A DNA stretch of 64,000 nt from Ramazzottius varieornatus (Eukaryota; Tardigrada; Eutardigrada; Parachela; Ramazzottiidae), in the NCBI GenBank assembly GCA_001949185.1, contig BDGG01000005.1, positions 2,953,972-3,017,971 on the forward strand, in the 5' to 3' direction. Made by a program: the position numbers and the translations under genes. This document shows, one piece after another, positions 1 to 12,021 of the stretch (positions are counted from its first letter, which is position 1; every line of letters starts with the position of its first letter). The notes below the pieces were generated by a model. It had not been told where the DNA came from, did no database searches, and saw only the letters and a list, made by a program, of their open reading frames with translations.

Positions 1-554
1 ATTTTCTGAATATTCGGATTTTGTCGCTGTTTTAATGGGTGGATTGACCTAAATACTATCGTCACACAGGAGTAAACAGAAAGCCGACAGAAATTAATAC
101 CAAAAATGTGATCTCATCTCTGTGAACTGCTGATCCATGTCGACCAGCTGGCGCATTCTGCGGGAGGCATTTGTCGCCCATTGACGTCATCGCGAATATT
201 TCGCATGCGACAGGCAGAGAAGTGGCTCCTGCGTGCTGCTTGATATGCATTGACCATTGATGCGACATGATGGTGTGCCGTGAATAATAACGTGCTCCAG
301 TAGCCGTTAAACGCTGTGAATTGAAGTTTAATTGGCCAAACAGATCCCTACTACCCACTACCCACTACCCACTGCGCCTAATGATTATTATGGTTCTTCA
401 CAGAGCCCGTAGAGTACAGAGGTCGCCACAAGTTTGAAATGGGAACCCGCCAAATAAACTCGGAACGATTGTCATCTCAAGTGACGCATGCATGCCTTTT
501 TATGGACAGGAAGTGTGCGCCAGTTGGGATCACGGTCTTGCCGACATTTATCCT

Positions 555-605
555 CCAAGTGGCTCACATTTTTAGCGTTATTGGCTGAAGGGGTGCGCCA
601 CTTGG
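555..605. repeat. 51-bp hairpin repeat (CCAAGTGG...CCACTTGG family)
   Basis: One copy of a dispersed near-palindrome. It opens CCAAGTGGCTCAC, has a middle TTATTGGCTGAAG, and closes GGTGCGCCACTTGG. Other copies in the window share both arms and the TTATTGGCTG-like centre, so this is one repeat family and not a chance palindrome. Confidence 0.8.
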
Positions 606-1073
606 TAGGCAGTTTTGCCGAGTTTGTTTGTTGAGCTTCCAAATGTCCAAGTTCCCGATTGCGCCTTTGGATCCTATTTCAGGGTCACGGATTTTCACAG
701 ACATGGTTGACAGTTGTCTAGAGTACACAAACGACAGGGGTTTATGGTGATTGCTGCTGCTGCCGCAAAGACAAGTGGATATGATTGATCCCATTGATTT
801 TTTGCGATTTCTCTTAGTTAGAGTACGGAAAACCTCGGCAAGACGAGACTTCTGTTTGCTCTAGTGGTCGTTGTGATATTTGTGAATTTATTGAGAAGCT
901 TCAGGCTTTGCCATAACGTGATTAAGTGCACCAGAAAAACTGGAGGGGAGCTGGTACGAAAGGAAACCTTCGCGTCTCGTCTTACATATACCGTACCATA
1001 CACATATATATTTAGAGTAACACCTCCCACGAACGACAGGTCGATCCGCTCGGAGGAAATTCTGGATTGTAAT

Positions 1074-1270
1074 CACGCAGGACGAGAAATTATGGTACAG
1101 TAAATATTATGGGACAGGCCTTTTCGCTACGGCGGTTCGGGAGCACGTACGTGCGCGACCGGTTCACAGTAATACATTTTTGGACACTTTTCTACGGTCG
1201 AATTTCCATTTCGCCGTCCTTTCCGCCTGTCTCATAATTGTACTGCACCATAATATCTCGTCCTGCGTGT
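1074..1270. mobile_element. pogo-derived MITE, family A
   Basis: About 197 bp with imperfect terminal inverted repeats of about 45 bp. The left end begins CACGCAGGACGAGAAATTAT and the right end is its reverse complement, ending CTCGTCCTGCGTG followed by TA. The interior (TTTTCGCTACGGCGGT..., GCCGTCCTTTCCGCCTGT) recurs at about 25.4, 36.9, 54.4 and 62.9 kb. The ends match those of the larger element at 25703-26582 that contains a pogo-type transposase fragment, so this is read as a non-autonomous derivative. Confidence 0.8.
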
Positions 1271-3139
1271 ACTGACAAAACGTCCATTCACGGGGTCGAG
1301 ATACGTCCTATTATGTATGTAGTCTGGTCGGGACCTGGCAAGACTTCGAAAACTCTCCCACGGATTCATCATATCAACAAAGATGCAACAAATATTCAGC
1401 AACTGAACGAAAGCGTCGTTTTACGACGGTAAATTCTACACTGTATATGTTGGACGACTACCCAATACTGGCTAAAAGAAGTTCGGACGGCATTTTATAA
1501 AGGCTTTGGTCTTGGTGTTACGGAATCGAGGCTTCGACCTTTCCGCCGTACTGAGTAATGTGAAAAGAAGGTCAAGCGTTTCTTCCTTACCGTAGAAAAG
1601 GATATCCGGCTGTGAGCTGGTTAGCAAGCGCTGTAGCCGCCTGAAACGGTCGTTCCTCCAACGTGCCGGATAAAATCCAGGCTCGGTTTGATCAGTGACA
1701 GAATAAAATCGCCTTGTAGGATTTCGGCTTCCCGTAGTTGAGGACAGTCCCACCTCGTGGTTCCACGGATCGGTGTCTTGCAGGTCACACGTAACCGCGC
1801 ACAGATGCACTCTTTAAGATGTCACCACAGGTAAGCGAACAGCGGGAATATCGGTGTGTGGGAGGGACTTGCAATTCACGCCGTTCCCTCTTGCAAAATC
1901 GGTAACTTCCGGTCCCCCACAGGGATGAGTTCGATATACACTGAGCCGAACCCTGAAAATAATTTCGTGATAGAAAATGAAACAACAAGTTGTATGTTAT
2001 CGACCGAGTAGTGCTTATGTGCCGATGACTTTGATGTCGAAAACATGCTAGTTTTAGCTCCATCGACGGTCCATTTACAGCTGGTTATGTGCATACATCA
2101 GCGATAATCCATAAATAGACGGGCAGATTCACAGAAGCGGGAACAGAATGCCGGTTAAAAAAGCAGCGCTTCCTTCTTTGGAGGGAAATGAGTTTTGTCA
2201 AGATCAACGTCAAAAAGATGTACTCATCAGTCGCCTGAACATACCATGTCAAATGCACAAGAGTGAACTTAAGTTATGATGTGATGGAAGAACACAAGTC
2301 ATTTTTAGCGCAGCGATAATCATCGTCGAAGTGGCGCGGAGACGATAGTGAAGGATTATATGCAGATGCAGCTGCAGGCTGATCATAACCCCTGAGACTT
2401 CTCCTAGCAGACAGACTGGCGCCTTCCGACGTACGCTCGACGAACCGTAAGTAGTACTCGTACACTATACACCCAAACGCGCATTCCAGCATTAACAACA
2501 TCGAAACCGCGAAGTACCTGCGCGTTCGTACTTTGCATAGATCGGTGCTTTTCAAAGCCAGTTTGAAATCTACTAGTTAAACGATCAGCGGTGATGAGAT
2601 TTCTGGAAAAAGCCAAGTGGTAGGTAGAACCTAGAAATTAGCTGCAAAGGTTGCGCAGGAGGAAAAGGTCGTTTTCCCAGTGGAAGAAACGCCTGTCCAA
2701 GAAGTGAGTACGAACGGAGCATAACAGGCATGAAATGGCGCGCAGTAAAGAGGGTCCTTCAGCGCATTAACGGTGTGCGTGCGTGTTCCCCCACGCCTCT
2801 TTTTCCCCATTTCAGTGTCACTGTTTTCCATACACCTGTCATAATTTCAATGCCATGATTCGAAATTGCTGACGCGTTATCCGAACGCGTGTAGTAACCC
2901 AGCCTATATGTTTCAGAGGTTCCTTTCTGAGAAAGTAGCGCTCAGGTGTACGTTAGGTCTCCGTATCGCGGGGCTAAAACAGCCGAAGTGGTTATATGTC
3001 AGTCAAGAAGTATATGTCACTCTTTCTGGATGTCTAACGCGAGACCGAATTATTAGTCGGATGGATCATACTCGAACCTTCATGCTTTTCAGGTTAGTAA
3101 GTATGATATGGGTAAATGGCTCAACCCAGATCGTTGTCT

Positions 3140-3336
3140 CCAGTGGCGCACGTTTTTATTGTTATTAACTAAGAGGGTACGCCACTTGGGAACACAATCT
3201 TGTCTAGGTTTTCCAAGTGGGCGCTCGCTTGCAGTGTTATTGGCTGGAAACGTGAGTCACTTGGGAAAGCGATCATGTTGAGTTTCCAAGTGGCGCAGGT
3301 TTTCACTGCGATTGGCCGAAGGTGTGCGCTGCTTGG
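3140..3336. repeat. Cluster of three hairpin repeats
   Basis: Three copies of the hairpin family lie in a row: 3140-3189, 3213-3264 and 3286-3336. Each has a left arm like CCAAGTGGCGCA and a right arm like GCGCCACTTGG around a TTATTGGCTGGAA-like centre. They are 23-37% diverged by eye and spaced about 22 bp apart, as if the unit had been tandemly duplicated. Confidence 0.75.
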
Positions 3337-4223
3337 GATAAAGACCTGGACGTCACTGCCGGCGTCACAACTGTAGGGGAATGATCGATATTCGTTGACT
3401 CTATCGTGTAAAGGTCTTGGTGTTCAAGGTCCCTGACTTGGCATTTATCGCAAGGTGGGTCCCGTCTGAAAGGAAGAAAAAACGAGGCGTGTATGGGCCT
3501 CATATGTGCGCGGTGTCTGCCAGCAAAAAAAGCCACCTGCTCCGCACTCGATGTTTCCGGTGCTTGGAGCACACCTTTTCACGTCTATTGAGTCTCTATA
3601 TAATAGCTGCCTCACACGTTTTTCGGCCGTCACGTACCGACGACGAATAATCCAGTTTATGGTTTTCCGCGAATCCCCTTTTCGAGGGTGCGATCCTGTC
3701 GGAGCCTAAGATAGACAAACAAACATCAAAAATTCAAAAATAGCTCGTGTCTGTTATCGATTGTTTAAATTTTGGAAACGGCGGTTTCACGATCTGCCCA
3801 TTTATTAGCGAAGAATGCAGAATGGACGCACGTTGCCCGCTTCTTGTTTCGGCACTTTTTCACGATGCAAGTCACATACACCCTGTATATACCGAACGCC
3901 GGATCGAATATACTGTATGAGAACAAGTTCTCGCACAGAACTTGAATTGGCAAGACATGACAAGACAGTTCTCCAACTAGTAGAAGAGGGTTATATATAG
4001 GAGAAACGGTTGCTCTTCAACCACTTAACGACGTATAGTTTTCGTTTCCTGGCTTCCTGGCTTCGCGAAATGCCACTGACACACCTAGAACTGCAACCGC
4101 GCCGACATAAATATCGAAGAGGATCGACGGTTGATTTCCTCTCCATCGTTAGGATCACCTTGACCCATCTGACATTTACTTCTCATTTGCCAAAGAGCAC
4201 TAGCTTCAAGCCAGCAACAACCA

Positions 4224-6365
4224 TTAGAAAATCACAGGGTTCGTATGCTGTATCTTGCAGTGGGACAACACCTCTTCGATATCAGAGAAATAAGCATCAT
4301 CAGGAGAAAACACACAGCTAGCAATGTCTCTTGCTTGTTCCGCGTATTCTTCCGCGACCTTCCAGTTCCGTAACCGCACGTGAGTCTGTGACACAGCTAT
4401 GCAAGCCTGGAGTGCCGGCACTGAAATGGGGCCTAAGCCGAACCTGTAACTATCGATCAGATCAGTCAGAAACGGCGCCTTCTTCCGCGGATCATCCTGC
4501 ATTAGTGAGTAATATCCCACTAAACAGGTGCTGATGGCTAATCGATAGTAATTCAACCTGAACAGGTAATCATCAGCTTCCTGACCCAAAGCCAAAAGCG
4601 ACAGTATCAACTGCTCGTCAGGTTGCTCGGGTTTCTTTTTCGATTCGGAAAAGTCTAGCGTTGTATGGTTTTCGGAAAGAAACTGTTGGATTGTCAACAT
4701 TAGGTCTTTGCCATCTTTCAGTCTTTCGTCTGTTTGATCCATTCGATATAAACAAACCTCGCAAGGACCTGCAAAACAAAATTCAAAGAAGTCAGGTAAA
4801 TATTGACGGAAAAAAGATCAAAGGACCAGGATACAATCAGCGTAAAAACCAATAAAAACAAAACAACGACACTGACGTGAGGGCATCTTCGAAGATCACG
4901 TCACGTAACATGACGTCATACGGGTGGTTCTGGCCCAACAGCATTACAAAGGCAGCAAAGACGCCAGAGGCAAAATGGGACACTTAGCATCACAGAATAG
5001 ATCGAAAGCCTGCGTTTCCACCATGACGTCAGATATTACATCCTGACTGACCTAAGGCTTAAACACCTACCCAACGGAAGCCAGTCTTTTCCAAGCAGGA
5101 TAAAGCCTCCACAATTCTTCCCTGGACATTTCAGACTTCTTGCCATACCATCTCGTTCGATGCTATGGCATCTTGAACAGCTACAGGAGAAGTAGTAGCT
5201 TTCTTTGAGCTCAGCGCGACGAAGTTGCGTAGGTTTTAAAGGATCAATGTAGGCGATGCGGACTTTGTCCAGCGACTCGATGGGCGCTGTTGCGATGATC
5301 TGCAACTGTGGAGGCGAACTTCTCGCGATGTACAGGGCGTTGGGGACGCAGCTGTGGTCGAACTGTGAGATGCCCAGGTAGATACCGATACCCAGGATGT
5401 TTCCACCACGGTCGGGGATGGAAATGGTGTTGGTCACAACGCGACTGTAGACTTCCGCTACGATGTCCCCTCCGAGTTCGAGAAGAGTCTCCTTCCCCAT
5501 AAATCGCTTGATTTCGTGCATATTCTGCTTGAATTTTTCACTCTTTTCCAATTCTTCGTCAATCTGAAAGCAAGAAACAAGGCTGTAAGAACTTTGATCC
5601 AAATCCAGTACGAGCCCATAAGGTTATGACATAACATTACATAAATAACATAACATATCACCGTACAGTCAATTTGTTTCTGTGGAAAAAACTCAAACCT
5701 CGTTTGTATGGGAGCACAAGTTATCGAAACCACGGTCGGTTGCAGGAGTGCAGCTTTCCGGAGGCATGGTCATTTGTCCCATCCAAGCTTTATTCATGAT
5801 GAGGTTAACGAGACGGATGAGCGCGTCCGGGAAGAAGCCGGTTTCTTTGTGATATTTACCGAGGAGAGTACATTCCATCTTGTGGACAGGCCAAGCTTTC
5901 TTCGCACAGGTGTCTCCACAGTACCTTGCGAATCGACATCGGACACAGCGCTTCAACTTCGCTTCCTTTGCTTCCCTAGAAGAAAATTCAAGAAATTAAC
6001 ACATCAAAGTCCATAAACGTAAGAAGTGGCGCATCGTTGAACGGGAGAAATTAAATCAAATGCGCCGCCTGACCCGAGAAAAACGGTAAGTTTTGCTTCC
6101 TCAATCAACTAATCAAGCTCACGAACCTCCGATAGCACGAATGGCAAATTTCGCCGATGTATTCTGGACTGATAACCGAGGCGAACGGCAGCTCTTCCAT
6201 CACCACATCGCCTGGCTGATATTTCCATCGTGCAGTATCTTCATCATCCATGCATAGAAGCTCGGCGTAGCTTGACATCCCATAGGATTTGCTAGTGAAA
6301 TCCAGGGCTGGTTTTTCCGAACGTGGAGTAACTTCCGTTTCCGGCACGGACATGGCGATGCGCAA
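4224..6365 (-). CDS. SMYD-family SET and MYND domain protein-lysine methyltransferase
   Basis: SMYD proteins transfer methyl groups from S-adenosylmethionine to lysines of histones and other proteins. Four exons join in phase: 6365-6127, 5975-5699, 5563-5071 and 4768-4224, giving 517 aa. The N-terminal half-SET (PGDVVMEELPFASV) runs into a MYND zinc finger whose eight ligands are all present (CHSC, CVRC, YCGDTC, HKMEC). The second SET half carries FDHSCVPNALY, the family's substrate and cofactor motif, and a cysteine-rich post-SET segment (CSCSRCHS, CPGKNC, PCEVC). The last exon is a helical, TPR-like C-terminal domain. The start at 6365 is the first ATG in the exon; ATG 6353 is also possible. 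Family membership is secure; SMYD3 versus other subfamilies is not settled. Confidence 0.9.
4873..5031. promoter_or_regulatory. Cluster of CRE-like TGACGTCA sites in the last SMYD intron
   Basis: The intron 4769-5070 contains two perfect palindromic CRE octamers (4911-4918 and 5024-5031) plus half-sites TGACGTGA near 4873 and CACGTCACGTAA near 4897. Such sites are bound by CREB/ATF bZIP factors. Clustering of four in about 160 bp is more than expected by chance, but function inside an intron is inference. Confidence 0.35.
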
Positions 6366-8403
6366 TCAGTTTCTTTCAGACGTGAGCAAATTTTTGTGTG
6401 TTTTCTCTCCGTGAACTCCTGAAATATGTAAGAAGGAGACCAACCCCAGCAGGGCAAAGAGAAGAGTTTTGAGCACTGTAGTGTTGCTGAACCGCACGTC
6501 CATCTGAGACCAACTTGCCATAGAATCCGGTTCATCATGATACGGACTGTCTCTCAAGATAACGTGCCGACTCCCGCACGAGAGGGCTGGGTTCGATTCT
6601 GCAAAGTTTGCTTTTTGGTTTTCCAACAAGCCATAATTGTCACTTCGTAGTGCCTTTTAACCCAAAACGCACGTTCATCAAAGATACACTCATCTAGCGT
6701 AATTATGGGGGGAAAATATTTGGCCACAGGCCGAAAGCGGCAACGCTTCGATTGATCGTCATTTAAGCCGGGAGGCCTTCGGCCGGTGGCCAGAAATTTG
6801 TTCGCCGCCAATAATTGGACCAGGCGGGTGTACGAAGCTTGCCTGCAGACACACGAACGATTTCAATAAAATGGTAACGAAGTACGGATGGAAGCATAAA
6901 GAAGGACTGTCGGGACACATCTTGATAGCCCAACTCTGTCCTCTTTGTTTGTCTGACTACCGGGAAACTGCATGTGCGTGCTTGAGGCAGCCGGTATTGC
7001 TGGACTTATCATATCACATACAGCCTAAGTGTACAAAGAAGACGGTCTCGACGAAGGCAATTACTCCTCCAGGTCCCGTATCGGTAAACCATACATTCAA
7101 AATCGGCCGCATAATTTCAAGATGGGCTCACGCTTCTTATGGATTTGAAGTTAGCAGGGACTTTTAACTCGAATTACACGATGATCTTCTATTTCTTGAC
7201 AATTTACGTTTCTACGTGTGCTAGCGCGCTAGTACCATGTTCAGTTTTGATCAGTGAATTCAACGTTGGGAGACACATTGATTCTGAGTTTCCCGACTGC
7301 GTGAAACTCAAGAATTTGTGCATCTACAAGCATCGTCTTGACAGATACTCCTTGGTAGTGTGGGACGCTTTAGACGATGTCTCGCAGTGTCAAATGGACC
7401 TATCTCGGCTATGGATTAGTGATGTTCTAATATAGTAATATTGTATTAAAGTGGATGATAGTAGGTGGTTTGAGCATCTACTATATTAAGTAATATTTAG
7501 TAAACAGAATTGGGCGCCGTATTCCAAGATTTGTATTTTAGTAGCTTGAAACCGGAAGTGCGATATCTTATTATTAAGTTGTCCATTATTTACAGAAAAT
7601 TTATTTCAATACGGGAAACGCTACCGCTGATTCGAAACTGGTTGATTTGCTGAGTTCTGATGCGTGTGCGTTGGTTTCTCGATGTGCGACCACGCCTTAT
7701 AAAGTGCGCCACACCATAATGGTGCCTCTACAGCAGCATAGTAGGGCTACTCCAAAATAAATACCCTTAAACATCGTGCACCTGTATACTCTATGACACT
7801 TCAACCGGCCATGTTACAGTGTGCAGGTTGCAAGCTGTACTACAGTATGTTTTCTGATATGATGGTTATAAGCAAATGTCTCAGGGTACTCGCGATTCAG
7901 TCGTGGCTGTTACTGCAAAATAAGGACGGTGGAGCCAGTATCGTTGCCATTTACCATGATTTCAAGTTTCAGCCAGGCAGAACCTTTCACGTCGAAGGAC
8001 GATATTATTTGTCAGCTCAACGAACCATCCTTCCGAAGCGCATTGTCGATTATGTGATGTACTTCACTATACGGTTCGACTGAACGAACGAAGCTTAGAC
8101 GCGCTCAAGCGGATAGCCAGAACGGGCCGCTACCAGGAGAGATGGACTTTCCGAATATCATCATGTCATGTTATAATTGTAATTGTCCGAGTTTACTTGA
8201 TTTTAGCAATAAGGTACCACTCAAGATTATCAGTCACCGTTGTGAGGTTTCACGCTCGAAGCATATATCTGCACAGTCCATATGCACGAATCAAAGTATC
8301 CCTGGGGCCTGCAAACCTTAGTTTGTCGTGGTCCGGGGTTAAATTTTACCGGTACCGTTAGGTAAGTCGCTCATTCCATAACTTTTGGTTTTCATAAAAT
8401 TTT
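6366..8403. other. Intergenic, no gene recognised
   Basis: Nothing here resembles a known gene. It contains a short GC-rich palindrome at 6721-6792 and an AT-rich patch at about 7430-7520 with several CTACTATATTAAG-like words, echoed at about 60.1-60.3 kb. This region may hold the SMYD promoter, but no clear core element stands out. Confidence 0.4.
6721..6792. repeat. GC-rich palindromic repeat (GGCCACxGGCCGAAAGC)
   Basis: Inverted arms TGGCCACAGGCCGAAAGC and GGCCTTCGGCCGGTGGCCA surround a 30-bp AT-richer centre. A related palindrome with arms GCCACCCGCCGAAAGCGGC and GCCGCTTTCGGCCGGTGGC is at 63752-63830, so this is a dispersed repeat. Confidence 0.55.
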
Positions 8404-8449
8404 TGCTACATTTTCCCGAAAGTGTTCGCTTTCGTTGCCCTTATCCTTG

Positions 8450-9178
8450 TGGTGGTTCTTCCGCCCGGAATGGCTACCCAGCATAACCGTAAGTTTGCCT
8501 CTAGAAGAAGGTTCTACTTGTACTCCACTTTACAGATGGTCGTAATCTAGCGTGGTTAGATCATTCGTGCCTGCCCATCAGTCCACACATATTGCCTAGA
8601 TGTGATTGTTGAATGATCAAAAATCATGGATGGTATAGTTGCGTCAGCCTACAACCATCGGTGAAGCTTCCTATACCCTTAAACATGTCTTGTTTCAGGC
8701 GGTAAGAACCGTATCCAGCCTACTACGGTAGCTGGAAATACGACTGCCTTACCGCAAGTGAAGCTGGAGGAATTTGTCCGCCAATGTCCCGCTGCACCTC
8801 CATGCCCACCATACAACCGGACGGAGACCGACCTGGAACTTCGAAAGGATCGTGGTGCCAAGCACGGGGACACTGGTGATGAAAAGTGCCCCCCTCCGTC
8901 CGTGAAGACTTACTCGAAGGTTGCCGGTATGGAATTCGGCGCAGAAAGATCCTGCAAAGGAACGTCGCCGGAATTCCTCCTTACCTCAGGACTGGGTTTC
9001 GACAGGCATGCTGTGCTTCACGGCCATCGCCCTAGGCTACTTGCAGTATCTGGGCAAGAAGTATCGATCAGCTCCAGCTGATTCGGCGGACATGGCGGAG
9101 AAAGGATGGAAGACCAATAAGACACTGAACATCGTCAAACAGAAGCTGGGCCATCGCCGCCGAAACAGCTGGAGCTGA
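8450..9178 (+). CDS. Possible small secreted or membrane protein, unrecognised
   Basis: I do not recognise this. A segment at about 8420-8485 encodes a hydrophobic run (FAFVALILVVVLPPG) followed by a GTAAGT donor, then an acceptor TTTCAG at 8699 opens a frame rich in Pro and Cys (PAAPPCPPYNR, CPPPSVK). A 53-bp GT-AG interval (8917-8969) would join this in phase to a second frame with a membrane-like stretch (MLCFTAIALGYLQYLGKKY) ending at TGA 9178. No ATG clearly starts the first segment. Exon structure is a guess, and the whole call could be wrong. Confidence 0.25.
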
Positions 9179-9995
9179 TCGGTACGTAGAGTCAGGATAC
9201 TCGTTTTACTTTTTCATTTGAATTCTCTTTTATTTCTTGACGTTTACCTTGTTGTTTTCCATATCTGGACGGAGTCTTTCATTTTTGCGTGATACCGCGT
9301 TCGACGCTAGATGTTCTATTGTTTTCTTCCCCTGATTGGACTTTTGTCCGCTTGGCACAGTTTTAACTTGTAAATAGTCACCCGACGTGTTGCCCTTCCC
9401 ACTTCCGCTGTCACGTAAGCAATCAGGACCTTGATCAGGCGTTTCGCTTTCCAGCAACGCGCGATTCAGCAGCACATAACTGACGAAAACTCGACGGAAA
9501 CTTTTGAAATCTGTAGTGTTAGTATGTAATATCGACAGGCAGATTGGTATGTAAGTGGTGTCATGTCAGTACGTAAGGAACCAGGGAACCAAAACTAGCG
9601 CAGTTTATTTTGGCTCGCGATCGTCCGCTATTGTTCGGATGTTTATTCGACCGCAGCCGCTCGCAACTTGTTTGTCGTTCAGGACTTAAAGAGTTTTGAC
9701 CACTGGTGCATGGCTCAAAGCAAATTGAGGAGTGTTTCCAGATTAGCGCAGTACCACCGCCGGATACAATAACACTGCGATGAACGGACCTCAAGTCACA
9801 ACCGCGAAGAGCTCAGTTTGTGAATTGTGATTATGCAAGTAACCATAACATAAACTCGATCAAGAGGCCTGTTCACACTGGCGCTGCTCTGCTTTTTACC
9901 TCTTGGAGATCGACTGTGAAATTCCGTTACTCTGATTGAAAACATTCCTGAACCATCTTAGACTGGTGGAAGGATGAAAGGTTCCTGATCAAAAA
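9179..9995. other. Intergenic upstream of the SOD cluster
   Basis: No gene recognised. A minus-strand open frame (9475-9230) is polar with no family resemblance and is not called. The 3' part should contain the promoter of the first SOD gene; no clear TATA box is seen. Confidence 0.35.
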
Positions 9996-11418
9996 ATGGA
10001 TATCACAGGATTCTTGACATTCTTTTGGAATATCATACTATTGTCGGTTGGGATAAAAGGGGTCATGTGTCAAGAGGTTGACACCGACTACAATGAAGTG
10101 AATATTGAATCCGGCGCAGGTCGGAAACCTGTCGCGCCAACCTCGATTCCGTTCTTACGGCCTAGCCCATGGATTGCAATACCCGAAGCTGCCTTTCCGT
10201 TTCCGCTCATCCCACAAACTGCTCCTATGCGAGCGATGGCTGTGCTCAACGACAACACGGGAGTTACGGGACAGGTCGTCTTTGACCAGCGTTCTGCCAA
10301 TGAGGTATTTTGCACATAGCTTACCCACAAATTCACTGTGGAAAGATGTCGCAGTCCTCCCGAAATTCCTTGTCAAAGTCTTCATGTAGTTAGCTCTTAC
10401 AAAAGAGCAGCTCTAGGGCATTGTGTCGAAGTTGCTCATAATCATATTTTTCCTCATTTCAGCCACTGGTAATGTCGGCCTCGTTTGCTGGACTTCAACC
10501 TAACAGTAAGTAACAGTAACAGTAACAGCCCAATGTACCGGTTTGTACAGCCTGTTCAAGCCAACTTGCGCCCACTCATGATATTGAGTTGTTCTCGACT
10601 CGACTGTTGCTCAACTTCCAACCTGTACTTCCTTGCTCCACCATCCTAGTATTTGCCGTCTCAGGAGAACTTTTCGGCCGGAACTCTGTTCACAGGAAGT
10701 CAGAATCGACAAGGATCAAGGAAAGGTGCGAGGTGAAAAACTCACAACTTTCGCAGTTTTCAGAACCGTTTCCGACAATTATTTATCAGGTAGCAAGTTG
10801 GTATGAACAGGGTGCATATCGGGCTACAGTTTCCTCTGGAAAGTCTGGACTTTAAAAATCAGGTTGGTCTGGAGATATTCAATCATCTTTCTGAATTCTC
10901 TATTTCCAGCTCTTCACGGATTGCATATTCACGGGTTCGTTACTGATTATGTTCTATAGTTGTGTTCACCTAACTTATGTTTTGTGATGCCCACTGGTAT
11001 GCGAAGTATTTCATACGCAGGGCAGGAGACCTCAGTAGCGGGTGTCAAAGTATCTCCGGCCATTTCAATCCGTTCAACCTCGTGCATGGCTCTCCATCGG
11101 ACACCTTTCGACATGCCGGCGACCTTGGCAATCTACAAGCCAACGGTAAGTACTCTCATCATTTCCTAACCTGTGGTTCCAATAAAATTTACTCTCTCGT
11201 CGACCTTGCGGGTTTTAGAGCTCGGAAGAGCGAACTTTACGCGATGGGACAGCACTTTATCACTGAGTGGGCCGTTTTCTGTTCTGGGTCGTGCGGTGGC
11301 GCTGCACGAGAGACCCGACGACTTGGGACACGGCGACAACGTGGCCAGCAAACTAACTGGCAACACTGGAAATCGCATTGCGTGCGGAGTTATCGGATTA
11401 ATGAGCACCGTACTGTGA
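9996..11418 (+). CDS. Secreted Cu/Zn superoxide dismutase, copy 1
   Basis: Converts superoxide to oxygen and hydrogen peroxide outside the cell or in the secretory path. Five exons join in phase: 9996-10304, 10463-10505, 10910-10934, 11021-11145, 11219-11418 (233 aa). Residues 1-25 form a signal peptide (FLTFFWNIILLSVG...). An unusual Pro-rich linker of about 50 aa precedes the SOD fold. Copper ligands appear in HGLHIHGAGD, GHFNP and VALHERPDD; zinc ligands in NLVHGSP, FRHAGDLGN; the disulfide cysteines in SSGCQ and RIACGVIG; and the active-site Arg in GNRIACG. All catalytic residues are kept, so it is likely active. It is the most diverged of the three tandem copies and the first in the array. 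Confidence 0.9.
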
Positions 11419-12021
11419 TTTCACGTGGCGAAAGACCGGTTCCTCTGGTCGAGAGGCATGCATATGCTCGCGTACCTGAACGTCTTGCTTGATCTTGCTC
11501 TGTAATTATTAGCCAGTACTGGTTAACATGCCATATTAAATGTGCTGGGTCTGACATAAATCTGTTGGCCATGGCTTTCTGGGCAAGGAAATCTGTACGC
11601 TACAGTGACAACTTCGCTCTTGACCCTGTGACCAAAGTTCTCTTTTGCCTCACATTCCAAGAAGTGACAGCAGGCTTTCTGCCGCTGCATCCGAGCTGGG
11701 ACTCTTTATCAGTCGAAGAAATCAGGTTATCAAGGTGGTCAAGTGGCGAACTTTGGTGGACAATAGTGGGTAATACCGATAAGAAATCACACAGGCAACC
11801 AACTGCAGAGGGCTTCGAGCACATGTAAACAAAGCTATAGCTAAATGCTGATGATTAGAAGGGCAGGCCTTATCACAAATCTATAAATACGTGTACTTTA
11901 GTTTCCGTCTGGAAAATTTAAACGCTGGTTAGCAGAACACTGTGCTTCGCGAAGTTTCTTGGCCAAGTATACTCTGCTCTTTTTCGGCATCTTTGGCAAA
12001 AGATATTGATATCGCTCAAAA
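11419..12021. other. Spacer between SOD copies 1 and 2
   Basis: No gene recognised. It contains the TATA-like element at 11882-11889 and otherwise nothing I can interpret. Confidence 0.4.
11882..11889 (+). promoter_or_regulatory. Candidate TATA box of SOD copy 2
   Basis: TATAAATA lies 133 bp upstream of the ATG at 12022, with CTATAAATAC matching the metazoan TATA consensus. The implied 5' UTR is about 100 nt. Confidence 0.4.

Larger units (their letters stand above)
1..4223. other. Intergenic, no gene recognised
   Basis: I find no reading frame here that resembles a known protein or joins through splice sites into a longer one. The stretch holds one MITE (1074-1270) and four short hairpin repeats (555-605 and a row of three at 3140-3336), listed separately. 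The short open frames are scattered over both strands and look like chance. Confidence 0.5.

Noticed and set aside
6560-6605. GGGTTCGATTC preceded by a paired-looking stem, possible tRNA 3' half
   Set aside because: No matching A box or acceptor stem could be found upstream.
9230-9475. 81-codon polar minus-strand frame
   Set aside because: Low complexity and no supporting exon or motif.
10501-10530. AGTAAC microsatellite in SOD copy 1 intron 2
   Set aside because: A short simple repeat right after the donor, with no further significance seen.
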